7,638 nt of DNA from an uncultured Bacillota bacterium (GCA_946540075.1 CAMNHZ010000041.1:1-7638), one strand, 5' to 3'. Shown: positions 1 through 6,665, counted from the first letter of the stretch. A program made the numbers and translations. Notes: a model not told the origin generated them from the letters alone.

Positions 1-3
1 TAG

Positions 4-9
4 TATAAT
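4..9 (+). promoter_or_regulatory. Candidate -10 element upstream of pgk
   Basis: A perfect TATAAT lies 26 bp before the chosen pgk start, which would give a leader of about 20 bases. The -35 region falls outside the window and cannot be judged. In such AT-rich DNA a TATAAT can occur by chance, and pgk may also be read from an upstream gene, so this remains a candidate. Confidence 0.4.
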
Positions 10-23
10 TAATTTATATAAAT

Positions 24-31
24 AAGGTGAT
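24..31 (+). promoter_or_regulatory. Shine-Dalgarno site deciding the pgk start
   Basis: AAGGTGAT is an eight-base match to the region complementary to the 16S rRNA 3' end. It ends four bases before the ATG at 36. An in-frame GTG at 27 lies inside this site, so it is very unlikely to be the start codon. Confidence 0.85.
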
Positions 32-35
32 AAGA

Positions 36-1220
36 ATGAAAAAGACTATTAGAGATTATGATATAAAAGATAAAAAAGTTATAATAAGATGTGATTTTAA
101 TGTACCTATGAAAGATGGGGAAATTGTTGATGATAACCGTATTAAAGCTAGCTTAGATACTATTAGATATGCAATAGATAATGGTGCTAGAGTAATATTA
201 ATGTCTCATTTGGGTAGAATAAAAACTAAGGAAGATTTAGAAAAGAATTCATTAGAGGCAGTTGCTTTAAGACTTAGTGAACTTTTAAATAAAGAAATTA
301 TATTTGTTGATGAAACAAGGGGAGAACTTGTGGATCAAGAAGTTGCCAATCTAAAAAGTGGTGAAGTGTTACTAATTCAAAATACTCGTTATGAAGATTT
401 AGATGGAAAAAAAGAAAGTGGTAATGATAAAGAGTTAGGTAAGTATTGGGCATCTTTAGGTGATATATTTATAAATGATGCTTTTGGTACTGCTCATAGA
501 GCGCATGCATCAAATGTTGGGATAGCTAGTCATATACCAAGTGGAGTTGGTTTTTTAATTGAAAAAGAATTAAAAATAATGTTAGAAGCAATTAATAATC
601 CTAAGCGACCACTTACTATTATTTTAGGAGGATCTAAAGTAAGTGATAAGATAGGTGTTATTGAGAACTTAGTTAAAAAAGCTGATTATATTTTAATTGG
701 TGGAGGTATGGCTTTTACTTTCTTAAAAGCTAGTGGACTTTCAGTTGGTTCATCTTTAGTAGATGATAATTATATTGATTTTTGTAAAAGAATACTTAAG
801 GAAAACGAAAATAAAATAATTCTTCCAATTGATGTAGTTGCTGCTAAAGAGATAAAAGAAGATAGTGATAGTCGTGAATGTTTTATAAGTGATATTAAAC
901 AAGATGAAATGGGTCTTGATATTGGACATCAAACTGTTAAGTTATTTAAACATTATATTGATGATTCTAAAACAGTTATTTGGAATGGTCCAGTTGGTGT
1001 TTTTGAAATTGAAAAATTTAGTAGAGGTACCATTGGACTTTGTGATATAATAAAAAAAGATGATGTAACTAGTATTATTGGTGGTGGAGATACAGGAGCT
1101 GCTATAATAAAACTAGGTTATAAAGAAGATGTTACTCATATATCTACTGGAGGAGGAGCATCACTAGAATTATTAGAAGGGAAAGTACTACCTGGGATTG
1201 ATATAATATCTGATAAATAG
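36..1220 (+). CDS. pgk: Phosphoglycerate kinase
   Basis: Cytosolic glycolytic enzyme that transfers phosphate between 1,3-bisphosphoglycerate and ADP to give 3-phosphoglycerate and ATP. The protein is 394 residues, the usual full length. Signature segments run in order: RCDFNVP at 18-24, SHLGR at 57-61, NTRYEDLDGKKES at about 116-128, DAFGTAHRAH at 148-157 (N-terminal substrate domain), then GGSKVSDKI at 198-206, GGGMAF at 222-227, WNGPVGVFE at 326-334, GGGDTGAA at 359-366 and STGGGAS at 380-386 (nucleotide domain and hinge). The key substrate-binding Asp and Arg of RCDFNVP and the Lys of GGSKVSDK are present. The start at 36 is set by its Shine-Dalgarno site. In many Firmicutes pgk lies between gap and tpiA. 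Here tpiA is on the same strand two genes later, and anything before pgk is out of view. Confidence 0.98.
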   Translation: MKKTIRDYDIKDKKVIIRCDFNVPMKDGEIVDDNRIKASLDTIRYAIDNGARVILMSHLGRIKTKEDLEKNSLEAVALRLSELLNKEIIFVDETRGELVDQEVANLKSGEVLLIQNTRYEDLDGKKESGNDKELGKYWASLGDIFINDAFGTAHRAHASNVGIASHIPSGVGFLIEKELKIMLEAINNPKRPLTIILGGSKVSDKIGVIENLVKKADYILIGGGMAFTFLKASGLSVGSSLVDDNYIDFCKRILKENENKIILPIDVVAAKEIKEDSDSRECFISDIKQDEMGLDIGHQTVKLFKHYIDDSKTVIWNGPVGVFEIEKFSRGTIGLCDIIKKDDVTSIIGGGDTGAAIIKLGYKEDVTHISTGGGASLELLEGKVLPGIDIISDK

Positions 1221-1230
1221 TACTTAATTT

Positions 1231-1235
1231 GAGGG
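1231..1235 (+). promoter_or_regulatory. Closely spaced ribosome binding site for the flippase-like gene
   Basis: GAGGG is the only purine-rich site near this gene and lies just two bases before the ATG at 1238, closer than usual. An in-frame TTG at 1229 overlaps this site and has nothing suitable upstream, so the ATG is preferred. The short spacing may mean modest translation of this membrane protein. Confidence 0.55.
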
Positions 1236-1237
1236 CT

Positions 1238-2263
1238 ATGAAAAAGAATAAATCAATAAAGAATATATTAAATATATTAGTTTTAGTGTTAGTTACTATT
1301 TTAGTGCTTTATTTCGCACTTAAAGATGATTTTAATAAAGTTATTGCTGAAGTAATTAGTGCTAATCCTATCTGGATATTAATGGCTGTTTTTCTACTTT
1401 TCTTATCATTATTGATGAGAAGTATATGCCTTAATTTACTTACACATCAGTTTTCAAAAGATTTTGAATTAAAAAAATCTTTTAAATCAGTTCTTACAAC
1501 TCAATTTTTTAATGCAGTAACGCCTTTTTCTTCAGGTGGTCAACCATTTCAAGTTTATTTACTTAAAAAAGAAGGAATTAGAATATCAGATGGTACCAAT
1601 ATAATTATTCAAGATTTTATTTCTTATCAAGTAGCTTTAGTAATACTTGGAGTATTTGCAGTAAGTTCTAATTTTTTCTTACATATATTTAAAAAAATAC
1701 AATTTCTTAGATATTTAACTACTATAGGATTTGTTATTAATGTTTTAGTCGCACTAGGATTATTCTTAATTATTATTGCAAAAACATTTAATAAGAAAGT
1801 AGTAAATAAATTGTTAAGTTTTCTAACTAAGATACATATTATTAGTAAAAATAAAAAAGAATCTTTATATAAAAAGGCTTCTTCAGCTATAAATGAATTT
1901 TATGAAGGTGGAATTATATTATTTAGAAATAAAAAATTATTCTTAAAGACTGTTTTATTAAATATATTAGGATTATCATTATTATATTTAGTCCCACTTG
2001 CAGTAATATTTAGCTTAGGTATATATGATAAACTTAATGTATTCTTAACTATTGTTGCAAGTAGTTATGTTATGTTAATAGGGGCCTTTATTCCTGTTCC
2101 TGGTAGTACAGGTGGTATTGAATATAGTTTTTGTCAGTTTTATGGAACATTTATATATGGAAGTAAATTACAAGCTGCCATGCTAATATGGAGATTTGTA
2201 ACATATTATTTTGCTATGATAGTAGGTGGAATAGCCGTTAATATAAAAGAAAGAAGGAAGTAA
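1238..2263 (+). CDS. UPF0104/YbhN-type flippase-like integral membrane protein
   Basis: A 341-residue polytopic membrane protein of the lysylphosphatidylglycerol-synthase transmembrane (flippase-like, PF03706/TIGR00374-type) family, assigned by motif recognition. Hydrophobic segments lie at about 9-27, 45-63, 120-148, 162-182, 238-261, 268-290 and 313-335. Two family hallmarks are clear: TPFSSGGQPFQ at 95-105, and VPGSTGGIE at 287-295 near the C terminus. The soluble aminoacyl-transferase domain of full MprF proteins is absent, so lysyl-lipid synthesis is not expected. Relatives are thought to move or help move lipids or lipid-linked sugars across the membrane, but the substrate is usually unknown. 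The gene begins 17 bp after pgk and ends 1 bp before a GT4 glycosyltransferase. This suggests that the pair makes and then handles a glycolipid, which is inference. The fold family is secure and the transport role is not. Confidence 0.88.
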   Translation: MKKNKSIKNILNILVLVLVTILVLYFALKDDFNKVIAEVISANPIWILMAVFLLFLSLLMRSICLNLLTHQFSKDFELKKSFKSVLTTQFFNAVTPFSSGGQPFQVYLLKKEGIRISDGTNIIIQDFISYQVALVILGVFAVSSNFFLHIFKKIQFLRYLTTIGFVINVLVALGLFLIIIAKTFNKKVVNKLLSFLTKIHIISKNKKESLYKKASSAINEFYEGGIILFRNKKLFLKTVLLNILGLSLLYLVPLAVIFSLGIYDKLNVFLTIVASSYVMLIGAFIPVPGSTGGIEYSFCQFYGTFIYGSKLQAAMLIWRFVTYYFAMIVGGIAVNIKERRK

Positions 2264-2264
2264 G

Positions 2265-3512
2265 ATGAGAATAGGTATTTTTACAGATACATATCCTCCT
2301 TATATAAATGGAGTATCAACAAGTATTGTAATGTTAAAAAGAGCTCTTGAAAAAAAGGGACATCAAGTATATGTAGTTACAGTAAATCCTGAGAACTATT
2401 CATATAAGTATGAAGATTCTGATAAAATAATTCGTATTCCTGGAATACCAATTGGAATATATGATTACAGATTAACTGGAGTATATCCACTTCGTGCGAT
2501 AGATACAATAAAGAAATGGAACTTAGATGTAATTCATTCTCATACAGAATTTGGAGTAGGTACATTTGCTCGTATTATCGCAAAACAATTAGATATTCCT
2601 CTTGTTCATACTTATCATACAATGTATGAAGATTATGTTTACTATATTACTAAAGGTTACTTTGATGGAACTAGTAAAAAGATAGTAGAATATCTAACTA
2701 AGTTTTATTGTGATAAAACTGCTACAGAATTAATTGTTCCTACTAAGAAGACATATGATTTATTTAAAAATAAGTATAAGGTAGATCGAAATGTTCATAT
2801 TATTCCAACTGGAATAGAAGTAGATAGATTCTATCGTGAAAAATATAATAAGTTAGATATAAGTGATTTAAAGAAAAGTCTTAAGATAAAACCTGATGAA
2901 AAAGTTATATTATTTGTTGGAAGATTAGGTAAAGAAAAATGTGTTGATGTTTTACTTGAAGGACAAAAGAATATTAGTAAGGCATTTCCAAAGTGTAAAT
3001 TAGTTATAATTGGAGATGGACCTGATGCTGAAGAATTTAAAAATATTGCTAGAAAACTTAAAATAGAAAATAAAGTTATCTTTACTGGTAAAGTACCATG
3101 GGATGATATTCCCAAGTATTATCAGATGGCTGATTTATTCGCAACTGCATCTAATACTGAGACACAAGGTCTTACTGTAATTGAAGCTATGGCTGCATCT
3201 ATTCCTGTCGTATGTTTAGATGATGAAGCATTTAGAATGGTTGTTGTTGATGGTTTGAATGGGAAACTATTTAAGAATAAACGTCAATATGTTAAAGTAG
3301 TTACTAATTTATTAAAAGATGAAAAAGAACGTAAAAAAATGGGTAGGCAAGCACGTATAAGTGCTGATGAGCACTCATCTAAATATTTTGCAGAACGAGT
3401 ATTAGATGTATATAGAATTGCTATTGGAATTACTAATGATGAAGAACCACCATTAAAAAAGAACTTTTTCCAAAGATTAAAAGATGTAGTAAAGAAGGGG
3501 TTTCATGGATAA
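2265..3512 (+). CDS. GT4 glycosyltransferase, probable diacylglycerol glucosyltransferase
   Basis: A 415-residue retaining GT4 enzyme with the GT-B fold. The N-terminal acceptor domain opens with FTDTYPPYINGVSTSI at 6-21 and continues with HSHTEFG at 91-97 and HTYHT at 115-119. PTGIEVDRF at 181-189 marks the crossover to the nucleotide-sugar domain. FVGRLGKEK at 217-225 carries the Arg and Lys expected to bind donor phosphates. IIGDGP (248-253) and the E-x7-E motif with Glu299 and Glu307 follow. The N-terminal pattern resembles the Acholeplasma alMGS and Listeria/Enterococcus glycolipid synthases, so glucosylation of diacylglycerol is the best guess; another lipid acceptor is possible. The basic, partly amphipathic tail from about 396 (KKNFFQRLKDVVKK) would suit peripheral membrane binding. 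AAGG at 2254-2257 serves the ATG at 2265, one base after the preceding stop. The end overlaps tpiA by 8 bp. Confidence 0.9.
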   Translation: MRIGIFTDTYPPYINGVSTSIVMLKRALEKKGHQVYVVTVNPENYSYKYEDSDKIIRIPGIPIGIYDYRLTGVYPLRAIDTIKKWNLDVIHSHTEFGVGTFARIIAKQLDIPLVHTYHTMYEDYVYYITKGYFDGTSKKIVEYLTKFYCDKTATELIVPTKKTYDLFKNKYKVDRNVHIIPTGIEVDRFYREKYNKLDISDLKKSLKIKPDEKVILFVGRLGKEKCVDVLLEGQKNISKAFPKCKLVIIGDGPDAEEFKNIARKLKIENKVIFTGKVPWDDIPKYYQMADLFATASNTETQGLTVIEAMAASIPVVCLDDEAFRMVVVDGLNGKLFKNKRQYVKVVTNLLKDEKERKKMGRQARISADEHSSKYFAERVLDVYRIAIGITNDEEPPLKKNFFQRLKDVVKKGFHG

Positions 3513-4218
3513 AATAATAGTTGCTAATTTAAAGATGAATATGATTTATGATGATGTTAGAAAGTATTTAGAAGATATTAAACAAAATATATTTAACAAT
3601 GTTATATTTTGTCCATCTGATATTTTTATTCCATATTTTATACATAATAATCATAAAGTAGGTATTCAAAATGTTGCTCCTATTACTAATAATATAACTG
3701 GTGAAATATCAGTAAAACAAGTAAGTAGTCTTGGTATAAAGTATGCAATAGTAGGTCATAGTGAACGTAGAATACAATTAAATGAAAGTAATAAAGAAAT
3801 TAATAAAAAAGTATTATTATGTTTAGAAAATAATATTGTTCCAATATTATGTGTTGGTGAAACTTATGAATCACATGAATTAGGAAAGACAAAAGAGTTT
3901 ATAAAAAAACAATTATTAGAGTGTTTAGATGGAATTGATAATATTAATAATATTATTATTGCTTATGAACCTATATGGGCAATTGGAACTAACAAAACAC
4001 CTAGTAAAGAAGAAATAATAGATGTGTTTAAAACAATAAAAGATATGATTGAGACTATCTATAACCAAAAAGAATTAAAATTATTATATGGTGGTAGTAT
4101 CAATCATGATAACGCAAAAGAATTTAATGATATACCTTTATTAGATGGATATTTAATAGGTACATCCGCACTTGATAGTTATGAATTAAAAAAGATAATA
4201 GAAGTTACTTTAGTATAG
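3505..4218 (+). CDS. tpiA: Triosephosphate isomerase
   Basis: Cytosolic TIM-barrel enzyme interconverting dihydroxyacetone phosphate and glyceraldehyde 3-phosphate. At 237 residues it is slightly short for the family (about 250). Catalytic residues are all present: Asn8 and Lys10 in ANLKMN, His85 in GHSERR (84-89) and Glu155 in AYEPIWAIGT. Phosphate-loop motifs YGGSIN (195-200) and GYLIGTSAL (215-223) follow. Differences from the textbook sequence are Leu for Trp in NWKMN, a loop-6 lid of GTNKTP instead of GTGKTA, and Thr for the second Gly of the last phosphate loop. The enzyme is still expected to be active. The ATG lies inside the last codons of the glycosyltransferase gene (8-bp overlap), preceded by AAGGGG four bases upstream, which suggests translational coupling. 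A hairpin over the stop codon probably ends the transcript. Confidence 0.96.
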   Translation: MDKIIVANLKMNMIYDDVRKYLEDIKQNIFNNVIFCPSDIFIPYFIHNNHKVGIQNVAPITNNITGEISVKQVSSLGIKYAIVGHSERRIQLNESNKEINKKVLLCLENNIVPILCVGETYESHELGKTKEFIKKQLLECLDGIDNINNIIIAYEPIWAIGTNKTPSKEEIIDVFKTIKDMIETIYNQKELKLLYGGSINHDNAKEFNDIPLLDGYLIGTSALDSYELKKIIEVTLV

Positions 4219-4227
4219 TAACTTTTT
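4202..4227 (+). terminator. Hairpin terminator overlapping the tpiA stop codon
   Basis: AAGTTACT (4202-4209) and AGTAACTT (4217-4224) form a perfect 8-bp stem with a 7-base loop, running into five T residues (4223-4227) and a further T-rich stretch. Only two of the eight pairs are G-C, so it may be leaky. The left arm is made of the last tpiA codons and the TAG stop lies at the loop/right-arm boundary, so a ribosome at the stop would cover the hairpin. Confidence 0.6.
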
Positions 4228-4239
4228 ATTATCTTTAAA

Positions 4240-4247
4240 TTCGACAA
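4240..4247 (-). promoter_or_regulatory. Spo0A-binding site (0A box) upstream of spo0A
   Basis: Read on the minus strand this is TTGTCGAA, a perfect match to the Bacillus 0A-box core TGNCGAA and its fuller form TTGTCGAA, flanked by A/T as in known boxes. It lies about 45 bp before the TATAAT and about 95 bp before the spo0A ATG. The simplest reading is autoregulation by phosphorylated Spo0A. Binding is inferred from the match and the position only. Confidence 0.6.
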
Positions 4248-4290
4248 AATTAGATATTTTTTACTCTAGTAATTAGATTGTTGTTAATAG

Positions 4291-4296
4291 TATAAT
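4291..4296 (+). promoter_or_regulatory. Candidate -10 element of the spo0A promoter
   Basis: A perfect TATAAT lies 46 bp before the spo0A ATG. No good TTGACA-like hexamer is found at 16-18 bp spacing, which would fit a promoter that needs an activator. A second reading pairs TTTACT (4260-4265) with GTTAAT (4283-4288) at 17 bp. No convincing sigma-H promoter was seen. Confidence 0.5.
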
Positions 4297-4342
4297 ATAA
4301 ATACAAAAAGTAGTACTTATAATAAGAAGGGATGAAAAAATA

Positions 4343-5107
4343 ATGGAAGAAATTAAAGTACTTATGATTGATGACAATAAGAGTCTGATTGATATGGTAA
4401 AGGAGTATTTTAAAAATCATAGTAGTATAAGTATTAGTTTTGAAGCACATGATGGTGAAGAAGGAGTAGAATTAATTGAAAAAGAACGTGGTAATTATGA
4501 TCTAATATTATTAGATCTAATTATGCCTAATAAAGATGGTTTATACGTTTTAGAACAAATGAAAGAGAAAAATATCGAAGAAAAAGTTATAGTCGCAACT
4601 AGTTATAATACCCAAGATATTATTAGAACAGTATCTGAATATGGTGTGGGTTATTTTATATTAAAGCCATTTGAATTAACTGATTTAGAAAAAAGGATAT
4701 TAGATGTAAGTAATCGTAATTTAGTTAAGAAAAACATAGATTTATATCATCATAATTTACAGATGTCTATAACTAAGGTATTACATGATCTTGGTATTCC
4801 ATCTCATATAAAAGGGTATACTTATATTAGAGAAGGAATAGGTATAGTTTATGAAAGACCAGAAACAATAGGAGGTATAACTAAAGAGTTATATCCAGAA
4901 TTAGCTCAAAAATTTGAGACAACAGTATCAAGAGTAGAACGTGCGATAAGACATGCAATCGAAGTTAGTTGGAATCGTGGCGATTGGGACTTGATGGAAG
5001 AAATATTTGGACATAGTGTAGATATAGATAAAGCTAAACCAACTAATTCTGAATTTATAGTAACAATCGCAGATAAACTTAGATTAGAATCACATCAAAT
5101 GTCATAA
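4343..5107 (+). CDS. spo0A: Sporulation master response regulator Spo0A
   Basis: A 254-residue cytosolic response regulator that, when phosphorylated, binds 0A boxes and directs entry into sporulation and other stationary-phase programmes. The receiver domain (about 4-120) has acidic Asp10 and Asp11, the phospho-acceptor Asp58 in LLDLIMP, switch Thr86 and Tyr88, and Lys108 in FILKPF. The Spo0A-specific DNA-binding domain (about 140-254) is strongly conserved: GIPSHIKGYTYIRE (141-154), the recognition-helix region TTVSRVERAIRHAIEVSW (183-200) and KAKPTNSEFI...ADKLRLE (230-249). The linker is short and ordinary. The gene has its own upstream region with a 0A box and is followed by a strong terminator, so it is probably monocistronic. 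Unlike Bacillus subtilis, spoIVB is not its upstream neighbour; tpiA is. The Shine-Dalgarno AAGGG (4327-4331) is 11 bases from the ATG, slightly far. Whether the host makes spores cannot be told here. Confidence 0.98.
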   Translation: MEEIKVLMIDDNKSLIDMVKEYFKNHSSISISFEAHDGEEGVELIEKERGNYDLILLDLIMPNKDGLYVLEQMKEKNIEEKVIVATSYNTQDIIRTVSEYGVGYFILKPFELTDLEKRILDVSNRNLVKKNIDLYHHNLQMSITKVLHDLGIPSHIKGYTYIREGIGIVYERPETIGGITKELYPELAQKFETTVSRVERAIRHAIEVSWNRGDWDLMEEIFGHSVDIDKAKPTNSEFIVTIADKLRLESHQMS

Positions 5108-5116
5108 ATAATATCG

Positions 5117-5155
5117 AAGGTGATGAAACATCATAATGTTTTATCATCTTTTTTT
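5117..5155 (+). terminator. Strong Rho-independent terminator after spo0A
   Basis: Bases 5117-5131 pair with 5136-5150 in a 15-bp stem with two G-U wobbles (5125/5142 and 5120/5147) and a CATA loop, followed directly by a run of seven T (5149-5155). It begins nine bases after the spo0A stop. This is the clearest terminator in the window and separates spo0A from the envelope genes. Confidence 0.92.
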
Positions 5156-5178
5156 ATATAAAAAATATTGTGTTAGTG

Positions 5179-5207
5179 TTTACTTTAGATTGTTAATAGT
5201 GTAAAAT
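5179..5207 (+). promoter_or_regulatory. Candidate promoter of the twin-module envelope gene
   Basis: TTTACT (5179-5184) and TAAAAT (5202-5207) are separated by 17 bp, a good sigma-A spacing, with four of six and five of six consensus bases respectively. Placed after a strong terminator and 45 bp before the ATG, it is well situated to start this unit. The block TTGTTAATAGT inside it also occurs upstream of spo0A. Confidence 0.55.
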
Positions 5208-5252
5208 TATTAGAGTAGATTAAAAACAATAAAAAAGTAAAGGCGGAGTAAT

Positions 5253-6665
5253 ATGGGAAGTAATACCAGAAAAAAACGAAGATTAAAACTTGGTGTTGTT
5301 AAGTTTTTTTATAATTTGTTATTATTTATAAATATAGTTTTTATATTAGGTCTTATTGGATATTATGGATATCGTACTAAGCATTATTATGATATTGAAC
5401 ATCCTAAGAATCCTAATCAAGTAAAAACTTTAGCTTCAGTAATAACAAATGAATCTAATATAGTTTATTCTAAAGATGGTTTATATACAGAAGGTAAAGA
5501 TTATCGTTTTATAGGTCGTAAAGTAAAGAATTATGTTTCTTACTCAGGATTATTATGGCGTATTATAAAAGTAAATGAAAATGGAAATATTATCTTAATA
5601 AGTGATGATTCACAAACTCCATTAGTATGGGGATATGATTCCAAAGACTATAGTGATTCATATGTTAATAAATGGTTAAATAAAATAAATAAAGAAGAAG
5701 ATACAGGTATTTTCTATAATGCATTAAGTAATCCTGATAAGTATTTAGATTATACTGATGTATGTATTGATAGTTATAAGAAAGTAAAAAAATCAAAATG
5801 TAAAAAGATATATAAAAAGAGTAAAATTGGATTAATCTCTATTTATGATTATTTAAAAGCTGGAGGTACTAAGAGTTATCTTAATAATAATTCATATTTC
5901 TGGACAAGTAATATGGGTGTAGATAATAAAGTTTGGTATGTATTTAATCATGGAGGATTAAGTGATAAATCTAATGAATTTAATGATTATTACTCTTATG
6001 GTGTTAGACCCGTCATAACACTAAAAGATAATGTTTCATATGTAAAAGGAACAGGTACTAAGACTGATCCATATATAATAGAAAATTATAATTATGAAAC
6101 ATTAAAAGATACAAAGATTAGTCAATATATAAAATATAGTAATTATAACTGGAAAGTTATAGGTAATGATGAAAATGGTATTAAAGTAGTAATGGATGGA
6201 GTTATAACAAGTGCTTACGGAGATATTACTAGATCATTTAATACTTATGTAACAAAGAATGCAACTAAGTTTAAAACTAACTTATATAGTAATATTGGTT
6301 ATTATTTAAATACAACATTCTATAGAACTTTAAGAGAACCAGAGTATCTTAATAGAGTAACAGTAAAACAAAGATATTATAGTTTAGAAAATAGTTTTAA
6401 TTATCAAACAACTAGTAATGAATTTATTAATTGTTATGTAAGTATGCCTAATATTGGAGACTTATACCTAGATGATGTAGATAATTATTACACTATGACA
6501 ATAGGAGAAACTGATCAGAATACAATGGTATCAATTAATGATAAGATGATTCAGTATAGTCCAGTTAGAGAAAGATTAAATATCAGACCAGTTATATATT
6601 TAAGGAATGATATTTCAATACAATCAGGAAATGGAACTAAGAATAGTCCATTTATAATAGATTAG
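5253..6665 (+). CDS. Membrane-anchored protein with two DUF6273-like modules
   Basis: A 470-residue protein without a recognised function. A basic N terminus (KKRRLK) precedes one hydrophobic segment at about 14-38 with no cleavage or lipobox signal, so it is probably a type II-like anchor with the rest outside. The outside part is two diverged copies of one module. Each has a W-[IV]-I core near an ENG turn (W102 and W300), a W/Y-LN element (141 and 351), an I/V-S-x-x-x-D/G element (about 195 and 396), an RPVI motif (252 and 445), and G-x-GT followed by P-[YF]-I-I exactly 14 residues after RPVI begins (266 and 459). This order fits DUF6273-type domains, from memory. Cys171 and Cys183 in module 1 could form a disulfide; module 2 has only Cys394. 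The start has GGAG at 5245-5248. A phosphodiester glycosidase gene follows 11 bp later, so a role at the cell surface is likely. Confidence 0.85.
   Translation: MGSNTRKKRRLKLGVVKFFYNLLLFINIVFILGLIGYYGYRTKHYYDIEHPKNPNQVKTLASVITNESNIVYSKDGLYTEGKDYRFIGRKVKNYVSYSGLLWRIIKVNENGNIILISDDSQTPLVWGYDSKDYSDSYVNKWLNKINKEEDTGIFYNALSNPDKYLDYTDVCIDSYKKVKKSKCKKIYKKSKIGLISIYDYLKAGGTKSYLNNNSYFWTSNMGVDNKVWYVFNHGGLSDKSNEFNDYYSYGVRPVITLKDNVSYVKGTGTKTDPYIIENYNYETLKDTKISQYIKYSNYNWKVIGNDENGIKVVMDGVITSAYGDITRSFNTYVTKNATKFKTNLYSNIGYYLNTTFYRTLREPEYLNRVTVKQRYYSLENSFNYQTTSNEFINCYVSMPNIGDLYLDDVDNYYTMTIGETDQNTMVSINDKMIQYSPVRERLNIRPVIYLRNDISIQSGNGTKNSPFIID
5502..6083 (+). repeat. Module 1 of the duplicated extracytoplasmic domain
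   Basis: Residues 84-277 of the membrane-anchored protein. It contains LLWRIIKVNENG near 100-111, VNKWLNK at 138-144, LISIYDYL at 194-201, YFWTSN at 215-220, VRPVITL at 251-257 and GTGTKTDPYII at 266-276. It aligns in motif order with residues 292-470 and carries a Lys-rich insert around 176-190 that module 2 lacks. Confidence 0.7.
6126..6662 (+). repeat. Module 2 of the duplicated extracytoplasmic domain
   Basis: Residues 292-470 of the same protein. It contains YNWKVIGNDENG at 298-309, IGYYLN at 348-353, VSMPNIGDL at 396-404, YYTMTIG at 412-418, NIRPVIYL at 443-450 and GNGTKNSPFIID at 459-470. The protein ends exactly at the module's last motif. DNA-level identity between the two copies is low, so the duplication is old. 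Confidence 0.7.

Noticed and set aside
27..35. GTG start for pgk three codons upstream
   Set aside because: The GTG is inside the Shine-Dalgarno sequence itself, and the ATG at 36 gives the normal PGK N terminus.
1229..1237. TTG start for the flippase-like gene three codons upstream
   Set aside because: It overlaps the only purine-rich site and has no ribosome binding site of its own; the ATG at 1238 is preferred.
2377..3115. Two minus-strand open frames (2377-2565 and 2831-3115) inside the glycosyltransferase gene
   Set aside because: They are antisense to a well-conserved GT4 coding sequence and their products show no domain features.
3930..3962. Repetitive AAT/ATT tract inside tpiA
   Set aside because: It encodes an ordinary Asp/Asn/Ile run before the conserved AYEPIW motif, and such tracts are expected at this base composition.
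4250..4450. Minus-strand open frame of 66 codons across the spo0A promoter and start
   Set aside because: It runs opposite to clear regulatory sites and the conserved spo0A 5' end, has a low-complexity Tyr/Phe/Ile/Asn-rich product typical of translated AT-rich DNA, and matches no family I recognise.
5112..5118. Possible second 0A box (TATCGAA) after spo0A
   Set aside because: It differs from TGNCGAA at a key G and runs into the base of the terminator stem, so it is better explained as part of that region.
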